Positions 8,864 to 18,216 of a DNA stretch of 64,000 nt are shown here, one piece after another. Each line of letters starts with the position of its first letter. Within the stretch, counting starts at the first letter, position 1. Origin of the DNA: CBFDBF01 sp050287965. Lineage in GTDB: Bacteria > Pseudomonadota > Gammaproteobacteria > Chromatiales > Chromatiaceae. The stretch lies in assembly GCA_050287965.1 (NCBI GenBank), contig JBNKCX010000029.1, forward strand, positions 62,001 through 126,000. The letters run 5' to 3'. Below the pieces are notes generated by a model. The model was not told where the DNA came from, made no database searches, and saw only the letters and a list, made by a program, of their open reading frames with translations. The position numbers and the translations under genes were made by a program.

Positions 8864-9589
8864 TTAGAGGCTGAAATGCTCGCCCAGATAGACGGAACGG
8901 ACCTTCTCATTGCCGAGAATGGCCTCCGGGCTGCCTTCCGCGATTAAGCGACCTTCATTGATGATGTATGCACGGTCGCAGATCCCCAGTGTTTCTCGTA
9001 CGTTGTGATCGGTGATAAGTATCCCGATACCGCGTGCGACGAGTGCCTTAATGATTTTCTGAATATCCACCACGGAGATGGGGTCTACTCCGGCGAAGGG
9101 TTCATCCAGGAGTATCAGGCGCGGTTCCACCGCAAGGGCGCGCGCGATCTCCAGTCGCCGCCGCTCCCCACCTGACAGGCTCATGGCCAGGTTATCCCGC
9201 AGATGACCGAGGCCGAAATCATAGAGTAGCTGCTCGGCCTCGTTAATCTGTTGCTGGCGGCTCAGATTCTCCCGCGTCTCCAGGATCGCCAGGACATTGT
9301 CATAGACGCTCAATTTTCGGAATACGGAGGGCTCCTGGGCCAGATAACCCAGCCCCCGCTGCGCCCTGGCATGCATGGGCAGGAAGGTAATATCCTCTCC
9401 ATCCATGATAATGGTCCCATGCTCAACCGGGATCAGGCCGGCGATCATATAGAAACAGGTGGTTTTGCCGGCACCGTTCGGTCCCAGCAGCCCCACCACC
9501 TCACCGCTTGCCATCTGCAACGAGACGCCATCCACTACCGGGCGTCGGCGATAATGTTTTTCCAGTTCACTGGCGCGAAGGAGAGTCAT
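8864..9589 (-). CDS. lptB: LPS export ABC ATPase LptB
   Basis: A 241-residue ATPase with Walker A GPNGAGKTT, the signature LSGGERRRLE and Walker B LILLDEPFAGVDP. LptB drives LptFG to extract lipopolysaccharide from the inner membrane. ATG 9589 overlaps the lptA stop in an ATGA junction. The lptC-lptA-lptB order followed by rpoN is standard. Confidence 0.97.
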   Translation of the reverse strand: MTLLRASELEKHYRRRPVVDGVSLQMASGEVVGLLGPNGAGKTTCFYMIAGLIPVEHGTIIMDGEDITFLPMHARAQRGLGYLAQEPSVFRKLSVYDNVLAILETRENLSRQQQINEAEQLLYDFGLGHLRDNLAMSLSGGERRRLEIARALAVEPRLILLDEPFAGVDPISVVDIQKIIKALVARGIGILITDHNVRETLGICDRAYIINEGRLIAEGSPEAILGNEKVRSVYLGEHFSL

Positions 9590-10119
9590 GGATCGGTACT
9601 TTCTTTATCTTTGGGACCGATGGTAATCCTTACCCGCTGATCGCCCTGGGCGCTCTTGCCCGCTTTGATCATCGCCTTCCTCCGGTCGTAGGCGATGCGG
9701 TCGCTTCTGAAGTTGTCGTTTCCCTGTTTGAGACTGGCCTCGCCAATGAGCAGCAGCAGCTCACTGTCCACACTGTATTCCATGCGCCGGGCCCGGCCTT
9801 CGATATACTCCCGCTTTCCATCCGGAAGTTGCCGCAGTATCGCCGGTGTCCCTTCCGCAACGATGCGATCTGAGTCCCCTTTTGCCTTTCCCTGAATGAC
9901 GGTCACCTTGTCGGCTTTGAGAGTTATGGTTCCCTGATGAAGTTCCACGTTGCCGCGGTATACGCTGGTACGGGTGCCGTCGTCGATGTCCATACTGTCC
10001 GCTTCCACCGTGATCGGCTGCTCCACGTCGGATTGCAGCGCCGCTACCGGTCCCGACAGCGATAGCCAAAGCGAGCATAAGAATACCCGTGGTAGGCGCT
10101 GTTTAGAAATTAACTTCAT
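9586..10119 (-). CDS. lptA: LPS transport periplasmic protein LptA
   Basis: The 177-residue protein has an N-terminal signal peptide (about residues 1-28, ending GPVAAL) and an OstA-like beta-jellyroll domain (TVEADSMDIDDGTRTSVYRG...). LptA oligomers bridge LptC and LptD across the periplasm. The gene begins 17 bases inside the 3' end of lptC and overlaps lptB by four bases. Confidence 0.94.
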   Translation of the reverse strand: MKLISKQRLPRVFLCSLWLSLSGPVAALQSDVEQPITVEADSMDIDDGTRTSVYRGNVELHQGTITLKADKVTVIQGKAKGDSDRIVAEGTPAILRQLPDGKREYIEGRARRMEYSVDSELLLLIGEASLKQGNDNFRSDRIAYDRRKAMIKAGKSAQGDQRVRITIGPKDKESTDP

Positions 10120-10669
10120 AATTGCCTCTTACGTCAGTAAGAAATTTCATACGTACCGGTTTGTTGAACCATGCCTGCATACCTTTTGATTGTAAACGGC
10201 TGCCGAGACTGGATATGGTTATGGCCTCATCGGTTTCGGCATAGTTTTCTTTTGGCTGTACCCGCAGATTGCGGGTCAGGATATGCATCGGCCGTATGCC
10301 CGCTGCCTGTTCCCGGTCGATGGTGACCGTCCCCTTCAGCAGCAGCAGGTCTCCGTCACCGGAAAGCCAGCCCTGTTCAGAACTGATCTGCCAGGGAGGC
10401 GAGTTCTTCTCGAACAGGGTGATTACCGGTTTGGTCAATTCCGTACTGTCATCATCGGGGAAATGCAGCATCCGTTCCGCGCTCAAGCGGCGGAATGGTT
10501 TCCCGTCTTCGCCCATTACCGTATTGGTGAAATTATCCAGAAAGTAATCCGCGGTATGCGCTGCCGCCTCAGACACGTTCGCCTTATCCTCGGCAATTTC
10601 AGCCAGCCATTTGCTGCCGCCCAGAATGGCGAGAAGCAGACCGCCGAAAAAAAGCGTACGTCGTTCCAT
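10103..10669 (-). CDS. lptC: LPS export system protein LptC
   Basis: The 188-residue bitopic protein has one N-terminal membrane helix (TLFFGGLLLAILGG) and a periplasmic LptC/YrbK jellyroll domain. It hands LPS from LptFG to LptA. It starts ten bases after the kdsC stop and overlaps lptA, consistent with one transcript from kdsD through lptB. Confidence 0.93.
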   Translation of the reverse strand: MERRTLFFGGLLLAILGGSKWLAEIAEDKANVSEAAAHTADYFLDNFTNTVMGEDGKPFRRLSAERMLHFPDDDSTELTKPVITLFEKNSPPWQISSEQGWLSGDGDLLLLKGTVTIDREQAAGIRPMHILTRNLRVQPKENYAETDEAITISSLGSRLQSKGMQAWFNKPVRMKFLTDVRGNYEVNF

Positions 10670-10678
10670 AAGCCGAAA

Positions 10679-11200
10679 CTAAAGGTATGCCCCGAGAGAG
10701 GACTCCAGGGTTCCCTGGGCTTCCATCAGCAGTTCACAGACTTCCCGTGCGGCACCTCTGCCGCCAGGGCTCGCGGTCTGCCAGTGAGCGTGTTGTCGTA
10801 CCAGGTGGTGGGCATCCTGTACCGCTATCGCCAACCCGACCCTGCGCATGATCGGCAGATCCACCACGTCATCACCCACATAGGCGATCTGCTGGTCATC
10901 GAGCTCCAGTTTAATCTTCAGCTCTTCGTAGGCCGGCAGCTTTTCCCGCTGTCCCTGATAGAGATGCCGGACACCCAGGCCTTCCATGCGCAACGCCACC
11001 ACCCGGGAGCTGCGTCCGGTAATGATGCCGATCTCCACCCCGGTCGCCTGTAACATCTTCATTCCATGGCCGTCTTTGGTATTAAACGCCTTGTACTCCA
11101 GGCCGTCATCGCCGAGGTAGAGGCTGCCGTCGGTCAACACGCCGTCCACATCGAAGATTACCAGGCGGATATGAGCGGCTTTTTCGAGAATATCTTGCAT
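10679..11200 (-). CDS. kdsC: 3-deoxy-D-manno-octulosonate 8-phosphate phosphatase KdsC
   Basis: A 173-residue HAD-superfamily phosphatase with motif I VIFDVDGVLTDG, the GIITGRSS motif II region and YVGDDVVDLPIM motif IV. It hydrolyses KDO-8-phosphate to KDO for the LPS core. It lies between kdsD and lptC in the standard order. Residues fit the short tetrameric C0-type HAD subgroup. Confidence 0.95.
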   Translation of the reverse strand: MQDILEKAAHIRLVIFDVDGVLTDGSLYLGDDGLEYKAFNTKDGHGMKMLQATGVEIGIITGRSSRVVALRMEGLGVRHLYQGQREKLPAYEELKIKLELDDQQIAYVGDDVVDLPIMRRVGLAIAVQDAHHLVRQHAHWQTASPGGRGAAREVCELLMEAQGTLESSLGAYL

Positions 11201-11209
11201 AGGCAGATC

Positions 11210-12208
11210 CTAAACCACCCCCGCCCGGAGTAGATCGTGCATGTTTATCGCACCTATAAGTCGCTGCTTCTCGTCAACGATGGGAAGGGCATTGATCTTT
11301 TTTTCCTGCATGATCTGCAGGGCCTCCGCGGCCAGCATCTCCACTCCCGCCGTTGTGCAGTTCCTGGTCATTACCTCCTGTATGGAACCGTTGCGGAAGT
11401 CCACGTCAGCGTCCAGGGATCGGCGCAGGTCGCCGTCGGTAAATATTCCGACGACCACGCCGTCGCTGTCGACCACCGTCGACATACCCAGGCCTTTTTT
11501 GGTCATTTCCATAAGGGCGTCACGTATGCTGGCATTGTCCGCCACACTGGGCGCCGCGTCACCCGCATGCATGATGTCTCTCAGGCGCAGGAGCAGACGC
11601 CGACCAAGGGTGCCACCCGGGTGGGCACGGGCAAAATCCTCTTCGGTAAAACCGCGTGCCTCCAGCAGTGCGATCGCCAACGCATCCCCCATGGCCAACG
11701 CCGCAGTGGTACTGGAGGTGGGCGCCAGGTTGAGCGGGCACGCCTCCTGCTCCACGCTGACGTCGATATTGACATCCGCATCGCGGGCCAGGGTGGAGTT
11801 GGGATTTCCGGTCAGGGTGATCAGCGGTACACCCTGGCGTTTGATCAGCGGCAGGATAGTCAGCAGTTCAGCGGTCTCCCCGGAATTGGAGAGGGCGAGT
11901 ACGACGTCGCTGGAGGTGATCATCCCCAGGTCCCCGTGGCTGGCTTCACCCGGGTGGACAAAAAAAGCGGGGCTGCCGGTGCTCGCCAGAGTCGCCGCAA
12001 TTTTATTGCCGATATGGCCTGATTTGCCCATTCCGAGTACAACGATGCGGCCTTCACAGGCCAGCATAAAGCCGCAAGCGCGGACAAAATCCCCGTTTAT
12101 CCGATCGGCCAGGGCCCGAATGGCGGCCGCCTCGTTTTTGATGACGGCCAGCCCCAATGCCTGCAGCTTCTCCGATTCTTCGATTGAAGGGGCGGTCTGT
12201 TTATTCAT
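11210..12208 (-). CDS. kdsD: Arabinose-5-phosphate isomerase KdsD
   Basis: The 332-residue protein has a sugar-isomerase (SIS) domain (about 45-185, GMGKSGHIGNKIAATLASTG, HPGEASHGDLGMI) and two CBS repeats (about 215-330). It converts ribulose-5-phosphate to arabinose-5-phosphate, the first step of KDO synthesis. ATG 12208 overlaps the stop codon of the upstream antiporter gene by four bases. Confidence 0.96.
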   Translation of the reverse strand: MNKQTAPSIEESEKLQALGLAVIKNEAAAIRALADRINGDFVRACGFMLACEGRIVVLGMGKSGHIGNKIAATLASTGSPAFFVHPGEASHGDLGMITSSDVVLALSNSGETAELLTILPLIKRQGVPLITLTGNPNSTLARDADVNIDVSVEQEACPLNLAPTSSTTAALAMGDALAIALLEARGFTEEDFARAHPGGTLGRRLLLRLRDIMHAGDAAPSVADNASIRDALMEMTKKGLGMSTVVDSDGVVVGIFTDGDLRRSLDADVDFRNGSIQEVMTRNCTTAGVEMLAAEALQIMQEKKINALPIVDEKQRLIGAINMHDLLRAGVV

Positions 12209-13254
12209 ACTGTGCGCAACGGGTAGGGTTGAAAGACGCCCGAATCAAGGACCATGGCGTGCTTCGGCATAGAGGCCGTGTCGTCCGGTCTCTCAATGGA
12301 AAAAAATAGTAGTCCCTGATAGGCGACAAATGTCAAGACCAACAGCAATCCTTCCCGTCGGCCGATTCGGCCGGGGGTGCCAAAACCACGGCCCATCAGA
12401 AACAGTGCCAGGGTCAGGCCGATCATGACCGGCATATCCCGGGTCAGTGCTTCCGGCACGAATTCGCCCGGGGCCAGTAACGCCGGCATGGGAAGAACGG
12501 CGAGCAGGTTATACATGTTTGAGCCGATCACGTTGCCGATGGCGATATCGTGTTCGCCCTTCAATGCACTGGCAACGCCGGCGGCCAGTTCGGGCAGACT
12601 GGTGCCCAGGGCGACGATGGTCAGGCCGATAACCAGGTCGCTGATGCCGAATGCGGCGGCGATATTGGCGGCGCCCCATACCAGCATGCGGGAACTGATC
12701 AGCAGCAGGATCAGACCCACGGAAAAATAGAGTAGGGCCTTCCCGGTGGCCATCTCCTCCGGCAGTTCGGCATCGAATTCCAGCTCCAGGGGATCGCTGG
12801 GACGCCTCTTCAGGTCTATTCGTACCATGCCGTAAAGCAGTACCACCAGGCCCGTCAGCAGGAGAACGCCATCGAGACGGCCGAGCACGCCGTCCAGCAT
12901 CAACACCAAGGCGAAGAGAGTGACCGCCAGCAGCATGGGATATTCCCGCTTGAGGGTATCCGAGGCGACCTTCAGCGGAGTGATCAGGGCGGTTACCCCC
13001 AAAATGAGTCCGATATTGGCAATGTTGGAACCCAGGGCATTGCCGATGGCGAGCCCCGGATTGCCCTGGTAGGCGGCCATTCCGGAGACCAGTATCTCCG
13101 GCGCGGAGGTGCCGAATCCAACGATGGTGAGACCGATCAGCATCGGCGAAACACCGGCGTTACGGGCAATCGCCGCGGCACCGGTGACAAAACGGTCAGC
13201 ACCCCAGACCAGGAGAATCAGGCCGACGATGATGGCCGCGGTGGATGCAAGCAT
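12205..13254 (-). CDS. Calcium/sodium antiporter (YrbG family)
   Basis: The 349-residue membrane protein has two internally repeated five-helix halves, each with a CaCA signature: GFGTSAPEILVS near residue 48 and ALGTSLPELAAG near residue 216. The family exchanges Ca2+ for Na+ across the inner membrane. YrbG lies in the same position before kdsD in E. coli, so this is a conserved operon head. The C-terminal ~30 residues after the last helix are a hydrophilic tail. Confidence 0.93.
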   Translation of the reverse strand: MLASTAAIIVGLILLVWGADRFVTGAAAIARNAGVSPMLIGLTIVGFGTSAPEILVSGMAAYQGNPGLAIGNALGSNIANIGLILGVTALITPLKVASDTLKREYPMLLAVTLFALVLMLDGVLGRLDGVLLLTGLVVLLYGMVRIDLKRRPSDPLELEFDAELPEEMATGKALLYFSVGLILLLISSRMLVWGAANIAAAFGISDLVIGLTIVALGTSLPELAAGVASALKGEHDIAIGNVIGSNMYNLLAVLPMPALLAPGEFVPEALTRDMPVMIGLTLALFLMGRGFGTPGRIGRREGLLLVLTFVAYQGLLFFSIERPDDTASMPKHAMVLDSGVFQPYPLRTV

Positions 13255-13480
13255 ATTGGAAAGTTAACTATATATATTTTTTCGGGAATAGGTTTTGGCG
13301 CTGGCATTGTTTCAGAGAACGGCTTGATAACGCAAGGCGATCTTCATCAACACCCGGGTCGGTCGGACCCGGTTCTCATCGCCATAAGCGCACAGGATTC
13401 GCTTCAGTGGAGTGCCACCGATTGGCTGCAGGGGCGTTGCCGGGAGATTGATTGTTGGAAACGAATCCTCTGTTCCGGCT

Positions 13481-13924
13481 TCAATCGATGAAAAACTCCT
13501 GGCTGAAGCGGGCGGTAATCCCCTTGTCCGAGCCCTCCGGAACCACCTGTAACTCGAAATTGACGATCTCTCCGTCCGTTACCGGGAAATCGCCAATATA
13601 ATAGATCGCTTCACCTTCTCTAATCTCGCGCAATTCGATGGGTTTCGGGACGCCCATGAGGTTGATGGCCTTAATGGTGATCTCAGCGGGAACCGCCTTG
13701 CCCGCCGGCCCGCCGGCATCCTCGAGGACGCTTATGTTCACCATGCCGCGAAATTTGCTGCGTTGGACCCCGTAAGTCTTCGCTATTTCAGGACTAAGGA
13801 AATCGGTCTTGATGGCGTTGTGATGGATGGTGTACCCGCCACCGCGGGTGCTGTTCTCAGCCGGGGCGCTCAAGGGCAGGAGCAGAAACAGGACGGTGGT
13901 AATAAATTGTCTGGAATATTTCAT
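13481..13924 (-). CDS. DUF4426 family secreted protein
   Basis: The 147-residue protein has a signal peptide (MKYSRQFITTVLFLLLPLSA, cleavage near residue 22) and a DUF4426-type beta-rich body ending VVPEGSDKGITARFSQEF. The family has no known function and is, as recalled, conserved next to metW/metX in Pseudomonas. It starts 22 bases after metW ends. The 226 bp on its downstream side, towards the antiporter, contain no convincing gene. Confidence 0.85.
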   Translation of the reverse strand: MKYSRQFITTVLFLLLPLSAPAENSTRGGGYTIHHNAIKTDFLSPEIAKTYGVQRSKFRGMVNISVLEDAGGPAGKAVPAEITIKAINLMGVPKPIELREIREGEAIYYIGDFPVTDGEIVNFELQVVPEGSDKGITARFSQEFFID

Positions 13925-13946
13925 CTTGCCGGTTCCTTATGGACGG

Positions 13947-14549
13947 TCACTCGTCGTACTGGCAGCGGTAAAGGGCGATTTCGCCCAACAGGTTGGGCAG
14001 AAAGCGTATCCCGGTGCGTATGCGATGAGCGTAATCCACAACCATTCGCTCCAGAATGCGGATGTTATTCCGCCGGCACAGTGCTTCAAAATCCTTTACC
14101 GTGCAAAGATGGATATTGCGGGTATCGTACCATTGTGCCGGCAGGGTCCTGGACACCGGCATCTCCCCCTTGAAGCCCAGTTGCAGGCGGTTTTTCCAGT
14201 ATCCGAAATTCGGGAAGGTTACGATCCCCTGGCGGCCGACCCGCAGCATCTCGAGCAGCAGGCGATCAGGAAAATGGACCGCCTGCAGGGTCTGGGTCAT
14301 GATGACATAGTCGAACGCCTGCTGGTCAAAATCGCCCAGGCCTTCATCCAGGTCCCGTTGAATCACATCAATGCCGTTGTGGATGCACTGGATAATATTC
14401 TGCGGATCGATTTCCAGTCCGTATCCCTCCACCCGGCGCTCATCACGCAGAAGCTGCAGCAACTCGCCACTGCCGCACCCCAGGTCGAGAACCCGGGAAC
14501 CTGGTTCGATCCACTCCTTGATGGCGGCGATGTCCGGTCGTAGGGCCAT
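13947..14549 (-). CDS. metW: Methionine biosynthesis protein MetW
   Basis: A 200-residue class I methyltransferase fold with the SAM motif VLDLGCGSGELLQLL (residues 20-34) and a MetW-typical C-terminus (GEIALYRCQY). MetW acts with MetX; in proteobacteria it is required for, or stimulates, homoserine acylation (family knowledge). It begins 5 bases after metX ends. Confidence 0.95.
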   Translation of the reverse strand: MALRPDIAAIKEWIEPGSRVLDLGCGSGELLQLLRDERRVEGYGLEIDPQNIIQCIHNGIDVIQRDLDEGLGDFDQQAFDYVIMTQTLQAVHFPDRLLLEMLRVGRQGIVTFPNFGYWKNRLQLGFKGEMPVSRTLPAQWYDTRNIHLCTVKDFEALCRRNNIRILERMVVDYAHRIRTGIRFLPNLLGEIALYRCQYDE

Positions 14550-14554
14550 GGTAG

Positions 14555-15694
14555 TTACAGCTCCTCCGCAACCTTATCCATATAGGATGAAAGCAGGTTC
14601 ATGTAGTAATCGATCGGCATGAGAAAGGCGTCGTGTCCGATGGAAGCTTCAACCTCGGCGTAACAGACATGGCGTTTGGCGTCTATCAACGCCTTGACTA
14701 TCTCTTTGGAGCGGGCGGGGGAAAAGCGCCAGTCATCCGTGAAGGAAACCACCAGAAATTTCGCCTGGGCCCGTCGCAGAGCGACAACCAGATCGTTATC
14801 GTGATCGCTGGCCGGATCGAAATAATCCAGTGCCTTGGTCATCAGCAGGTAGGTATTTGCGTCAAACCGGTCCACAAACGACTCCCCCTGATAACGCAGA
14901 TAGCTCTCCACCTGAAACTCTACGCTGAAGTCATAGTTGAGGCGTCCTTCGCGAAGTTCGCGCCCGAATTTGGCGCGCATGGCGTCGTCGGAGAGATAGG
15001 TGATATGTCCGAGCATACGAGCCAGCATAAGGCCGCGCCGGGGAACGGTGTTTCGTTCGTAAAAATGACCGCCGTGAAAATCGGGATCCGAGAGGATGGC
15101 CTGACGCGCCACCTCATTGAAGGCGATATTCTGGGCGGAAAGCCGTGGTGCCGCGGCGATCACCAGGGCATGGCGCAGGGCGGCGGGGAAGTCGATAGCC
15201 CACTGCATCGCCTGCATTCCTCCCAGGCTGCCGCCGATAACCGCCGCCCACTGCTCGATACCGAGGCTCGACATCAGGGAACGCTGGACCCTTACCCAGT
15301 CTTTTACGGTGACGATGGGAAAATCAGGTCCGTAGAATTTACCGGTGGCCGGATTGACGGTGTTAGGCCCGGTGGATCCTTTGCAGCCGCCGATATTGTT
15401 GACGCTGACGACGAAAAACCTGTTGGTATCAAAGGGCTTGCCGGGGCCGATGCAGGCATCCCACCATCCCGGTTTGGGATCATCCCCATGATAGCCGGCT
15501 GCGTGGTGGTCCCCTGACAGGGCGTGACAGATCAGCAGGGCATTGCTGCGTTCTTTATTCAGTTCTCCGTAAGTCTCGAAGATCAGCTCATATTTCGGCA
15601 GGGTATGCCCGCAATCCAGGGAAATCGGCTCATCGAATAGCCGTGTCTGGGGTGTAACCAGGCCAACTGAGTCGGCAGGGTAAGGGTCGGGCAT
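14555..15694 (-). CDS. metX: Homoserine O-acyltransferase MetX
   Basis: The 379-residue alpha/beta hydrolase has its nucleophile in GGSLGGMQAMQWA, the acid in the FTDDWRFSP region and the catalytic histidine in SIGHDAFLMP. It acylates homoserine for methionine synthesis; acetyl versus succinyl donor cannot be settled by eye. ATG 15694 is used because a GGA-like site lies before it; an alternative ATG is four codons upstream. Coupled with metW. Confidence 0.94.
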   Translation of the reverse strand: MPDPYPADSVGLVTPQTRLFDEPISLDCGHTLPKYELIFETYGELNKERSNALLICHALSGDHHAAGYHGDDPKPGWWDACIGPGKPFDTNRFFVVSVNNIGGCKGSTGPNTVNPATGKFYGPDFPIVTVKDWVRVQRSLMSSLGIEQWAAVIGGSLGGMQAMQWAIDFPAALRHALVIAAAPRLSAQNIAFNEVARQAILSDPDFHGGHFYERNTVPRRGLMLARMLGHITYLSDDAMRAKFGRELREGRLNYDFSVEFQVESYLRYQGESFVDRFDANTYLLMTKALDYFDPASDHDNDLVVALRRAQAKFLVVSFTDDWRFSPARSKEIVKALIDAKRHVCYAEVEASIGHDAFLMPIDYYMNLLSSYMDKVAEEL

Positions 15695-15768
15695 CGGGCA
15701 TTCCAAGGTTGTACGGCGGTTAACCGGCGCAGTCTAATCACTGTGACGGATGTGTGCAACAACAGGCC

Positions 15769-17733
15769 CTAGGAGGCCGAGCTCTGACTGACGAGATGCG
15801 GCCTGAATGTGCCGTCGCTGTCCAGGTTCATTTCATCATTCAGGGTGACATGCATGTTGCGGAGCAGTGTCAGCTGTCTGGAAGCGGCTTTCTGTTGTTT
15901 TTCCAGCTCGCTTATACGGGCCTGCAAGGTTTCTCTGGAGCTGTTGATCTTCTTCAGATCCTGAAGGTATCGCTCCATCTGTGACCGGTGCTCCTTGATC
16001 TGCTGGGTCAGCGGTTCGAGGGAGGATAGCAGCCAGTGATCCACCTCTTCCCGGGTCTGGAAAAAAATATCCCGGGCGCGCGCCACCATGGCTACAAAGA
16101 AATGCTTTATTACAAAATGTTTCTCGGTCATGGCGGTGAACGGGCTTCGGCGAAAGATTTCCGCCTCGTGCGCCAGTTGATCCAGGTCCACCTGACGACG
16201 GACCGCGGTAAACATGGCCGGCTGGGTCACGATGAATCCGTAATCGTCCTGGAAGCGGCGATGGATGCTGCGTATAAGTTTCCGCGCCTGTTCACTTTCC
16301 TCCACCACCGCCTGCATATCTCCGCGCATACTGTCGAACAGTACCCGCATGTTGGACTTGAGTCCGATAGTGGTCCAGTTGTCCGCCATGTTGTACCAGG
16401 TTTTCTTGATTTTCTGCTCCAGTCTGCCCATGTCCAGGGCGTCGCGCAGCACCTTGGATTGGTCCATCAGGACCTTGCGGCTGGCCTGGAAGCTGTTGAC
16501 CGCGCGCACGTAGGCCGCCTGTTCCTCGCGGGTCTTCTCCAGCATGTGCTCCACGACTTCCCGGCTTTTTCCGCTCAGCTGCCGCAATTCGTTCAGCTGT
16601 TTCTTGATGGTCTGCAGCTTGGTGGCGACCAGGCCGTAACTGTTTTCCAGCATGCCGCTCACGTCTGCGGTGATGGTCTCCTGCACGATCCGTTGACGGG
16701 AACTGAGGATATTGTTTGAAAGGTACTGTTCCAGTTTTCCGAACTGGCTTTTCTCCAGTAACGTCCGGTCCTCACGGATCTTCGCCTGTAGTCCCATTTT
16801 GGCGGAAACGGGAAAGATGTTTTCCTCGTCTATTCCCAGGATCTTCGCGGTGGAGGCGCATTGCTTGCTGATCGCCTCCTCGACCTGGCTCTCCTGCAGC
16901 AGGTCGTCCCAAAGGGTGTCGACCTTGTTCAGCACCACCATCAGTCCCCGCTTGCGGCTCCGGTGAAAACCCTTGATATGGTGCTGCCAGATATCCAGAT
17001 CGGTTCGGGTAACGCCGGTATCCGCCGCCAGCAGGAAGAGGACGGACTGGGCCGAGGGCAACATGGTTAGCGTGAGTTCAGGTTCGCTGCCGAGGGTGTT
17101 CAGCCCGGGTGTGTCCAATATGGTCAGGCCCTGCTTCAGCAGCGGATGGGGAAAACTGATCAGGGCATGTCGCCAGCGTGGAATCTCCACGTGGGTTATG
17201 GAATGCCCGGGATGCGGATCATCCTCCGGATTGTACAGGCCGAGCCGTACCGCTTCCGCAAGGCTTACGCGTCGTGTCCGCACCACCTCCTTCAACGTGT
17301 CCTCCACCTGCGCCGGCGAATCCAGGTCCAGGGGATAGGTCACCCACTGCTCCAGATCCTTCTTCAGGTCCATCAGACCGATATCCTGCAAGCGCGTTTC
17401 GATGGGGAGCAGCCGCACATAAGCGCGTTCGGACTTCCGGTCGTAGAACAGTTCCGTGGGACACATGGTGGTGCGGCCGGCGGCGGAGGGCAGGAGGCGA
17501 CGGCCGTAATCGGCGAAAAAGAGGGCATTTATAAGTTCGGTTTTGCCACGGGAGAACTCGGCCACGAAGGCGACCGTGAACTGGTCACTCGCCAGTCCTG
17601 ACAGGCAACGTTCAATCTGGCTGGTGCTTTCAGGCGTAGCCAGATTAAATTTCTTCAGCCAGTCCTGATACTCTTCAATGGTCTGGACGAGTCTGGCGCG
17701 CCATTGTTCAAATGCCTGAAATTGGTCTTTCAT
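15769..17733 (-). CDS. Dynamin-like GTPase
   Basis: The 654-residue protein has a large GTPase domain: P-loop AEFSRGKTE (residues 58-66), switch II ILDTPGLNTLGSEPELT, and the NKVD motif VVLNKVDTLWDD. Long helical and coiled-coil segments follow (about 340-640, ending ISELEKQQKAASRQLTLL). No clear transmembrane segment is present. Bacterial dynamin-like proteins remodel or protect membranes; the target here is unknown. It is inserted between the yggU/yggT/proC group and metX, where P. aeruginosa has no such gene (recalled). Confidence 0.88.
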   Translation of the reverse strand: MKDQFQAFEQWRARLVQTIEEYQDWLKKFNLATPESTSQIERCLSGLASDQFTVAFVAEFSRGKTELINALFFADYGRRLLPSAAGRTTMCPTELFYDRKSERAYVRLLPIETRLQDIGLMDLKKDLEQWVTYPLDLDSPAQVEDTLKEVVRTRRVSLAEAVRLGLYNPEDDPHPGHSITHVEIPRWRHALISFPHPLLKQGLTILDTPGLNTLGSEPELTLTMLPSAQSVLFLLAADTGVTRTDLDIWQHHIKGFHRSRKRGLMVVLNKVDTLWDDLLQESQVEEAISKQCASTAKILGIDEENIFPVSAKMGLQAKIREDRTLLEKSQFGKLEQYLSNNILSSRQRIVQETITADVSGMLENSYGLVATKLQTIKKQLNELRQLSGKSREVVEHMLEKTREEQAAYVRAVNSFQASRKVLMDQSKVLRDALDMGRLEQKIKKTWYNMADNWTTIGLKSNMRVLFDSMRGDMQAVVEESEQARKLIRSIHRRFQDDYGFIVTQPAMFTAVRRQVDLDQLAHEAEIFRRSPFTAMTEKHFVIKHFFVAMVARARDIFFQTREEVDHWLLSSLEPLTQQIKEHRSQMERYLQDLKKINSSRETLQARISELEKQQKAASRQLTLLRNMHVTLNDEMNLDSDGTFRPHLVSQSSAS

Positions 17734-17829
17734 TCACTCCGCTTCCCGTGGAGAACGGCTGTTATCACAGGTTCTCTTGTTATTGCCCGCGGGCACTATA
17801 ACGAATTATATGCAAAATAGCGGCGCGTG

Positions 17830-18147
17830 TTATATGAAAGGGGTCTCGGGCGGGTTTGCCACCGGTATGGGGAAGCGGGTCGGAGCATGGATGCGGAACC
17901 GTTTATTGCGTGTTCCGGTGCCGCTTGCCAGGTCCACCTGCGAGCGGTTGACGCCGAACGCCTCGGCGAGAAAAGCGAGCAGATGACTGTTTGCCTTGCC
18001 TTCGACCGGGGGAGCGGTGATGCGTACCTTATAGTAATCACCGTGAGGTTCCACAAACTCGTCACGCCGGGCGCGCGGCTGTACCCGCAGAGAAAGAACG
18101 AGGGTATCGCCTTCCCAGCGGTACCAGCCCGGCTGGTGGTTGTTCAT
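17830..18147 (-). CDS. DUF167 family protein (YggU)
   Basis: A 105-residue YggU/DUF167 protein with the motif RVQPRARRDEF and the core VRITAPPVEGKANSHLLAFLA, followed by SQVDLASGTGTRNKRFRI. The family is small, widespread and of uncertain function. It lies 69 bases after yggT, matching the proC-yggT-yggU order seen in enterobacteria. Confidence 0.92.
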   Translation of the reverse strand: MNNHQPGWYRWEGDTLVLSLRVQPRARRDEFVEPHGDYYKVRITAPPVEGKANSHLLAFLAEAFGVNRSQVDLASGTGTRNKRFRIHAPTRFPIPVANPPETPFI

Positions 18148-18216
18148 AGGCGGCGGCAGCGGAAGACGGGCCGGAAGATCGGGAACCGCGGCATCTTCTG
18201 CGCAGACGCTTCGATA

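Noticed and set aside
13245..13451. Small plus-strand ORF in the gap between the antiporter and DUF4426 genes
   Set aside because: It overlaps the antiporter start, has no ribosome site and no recognisable sequence features.
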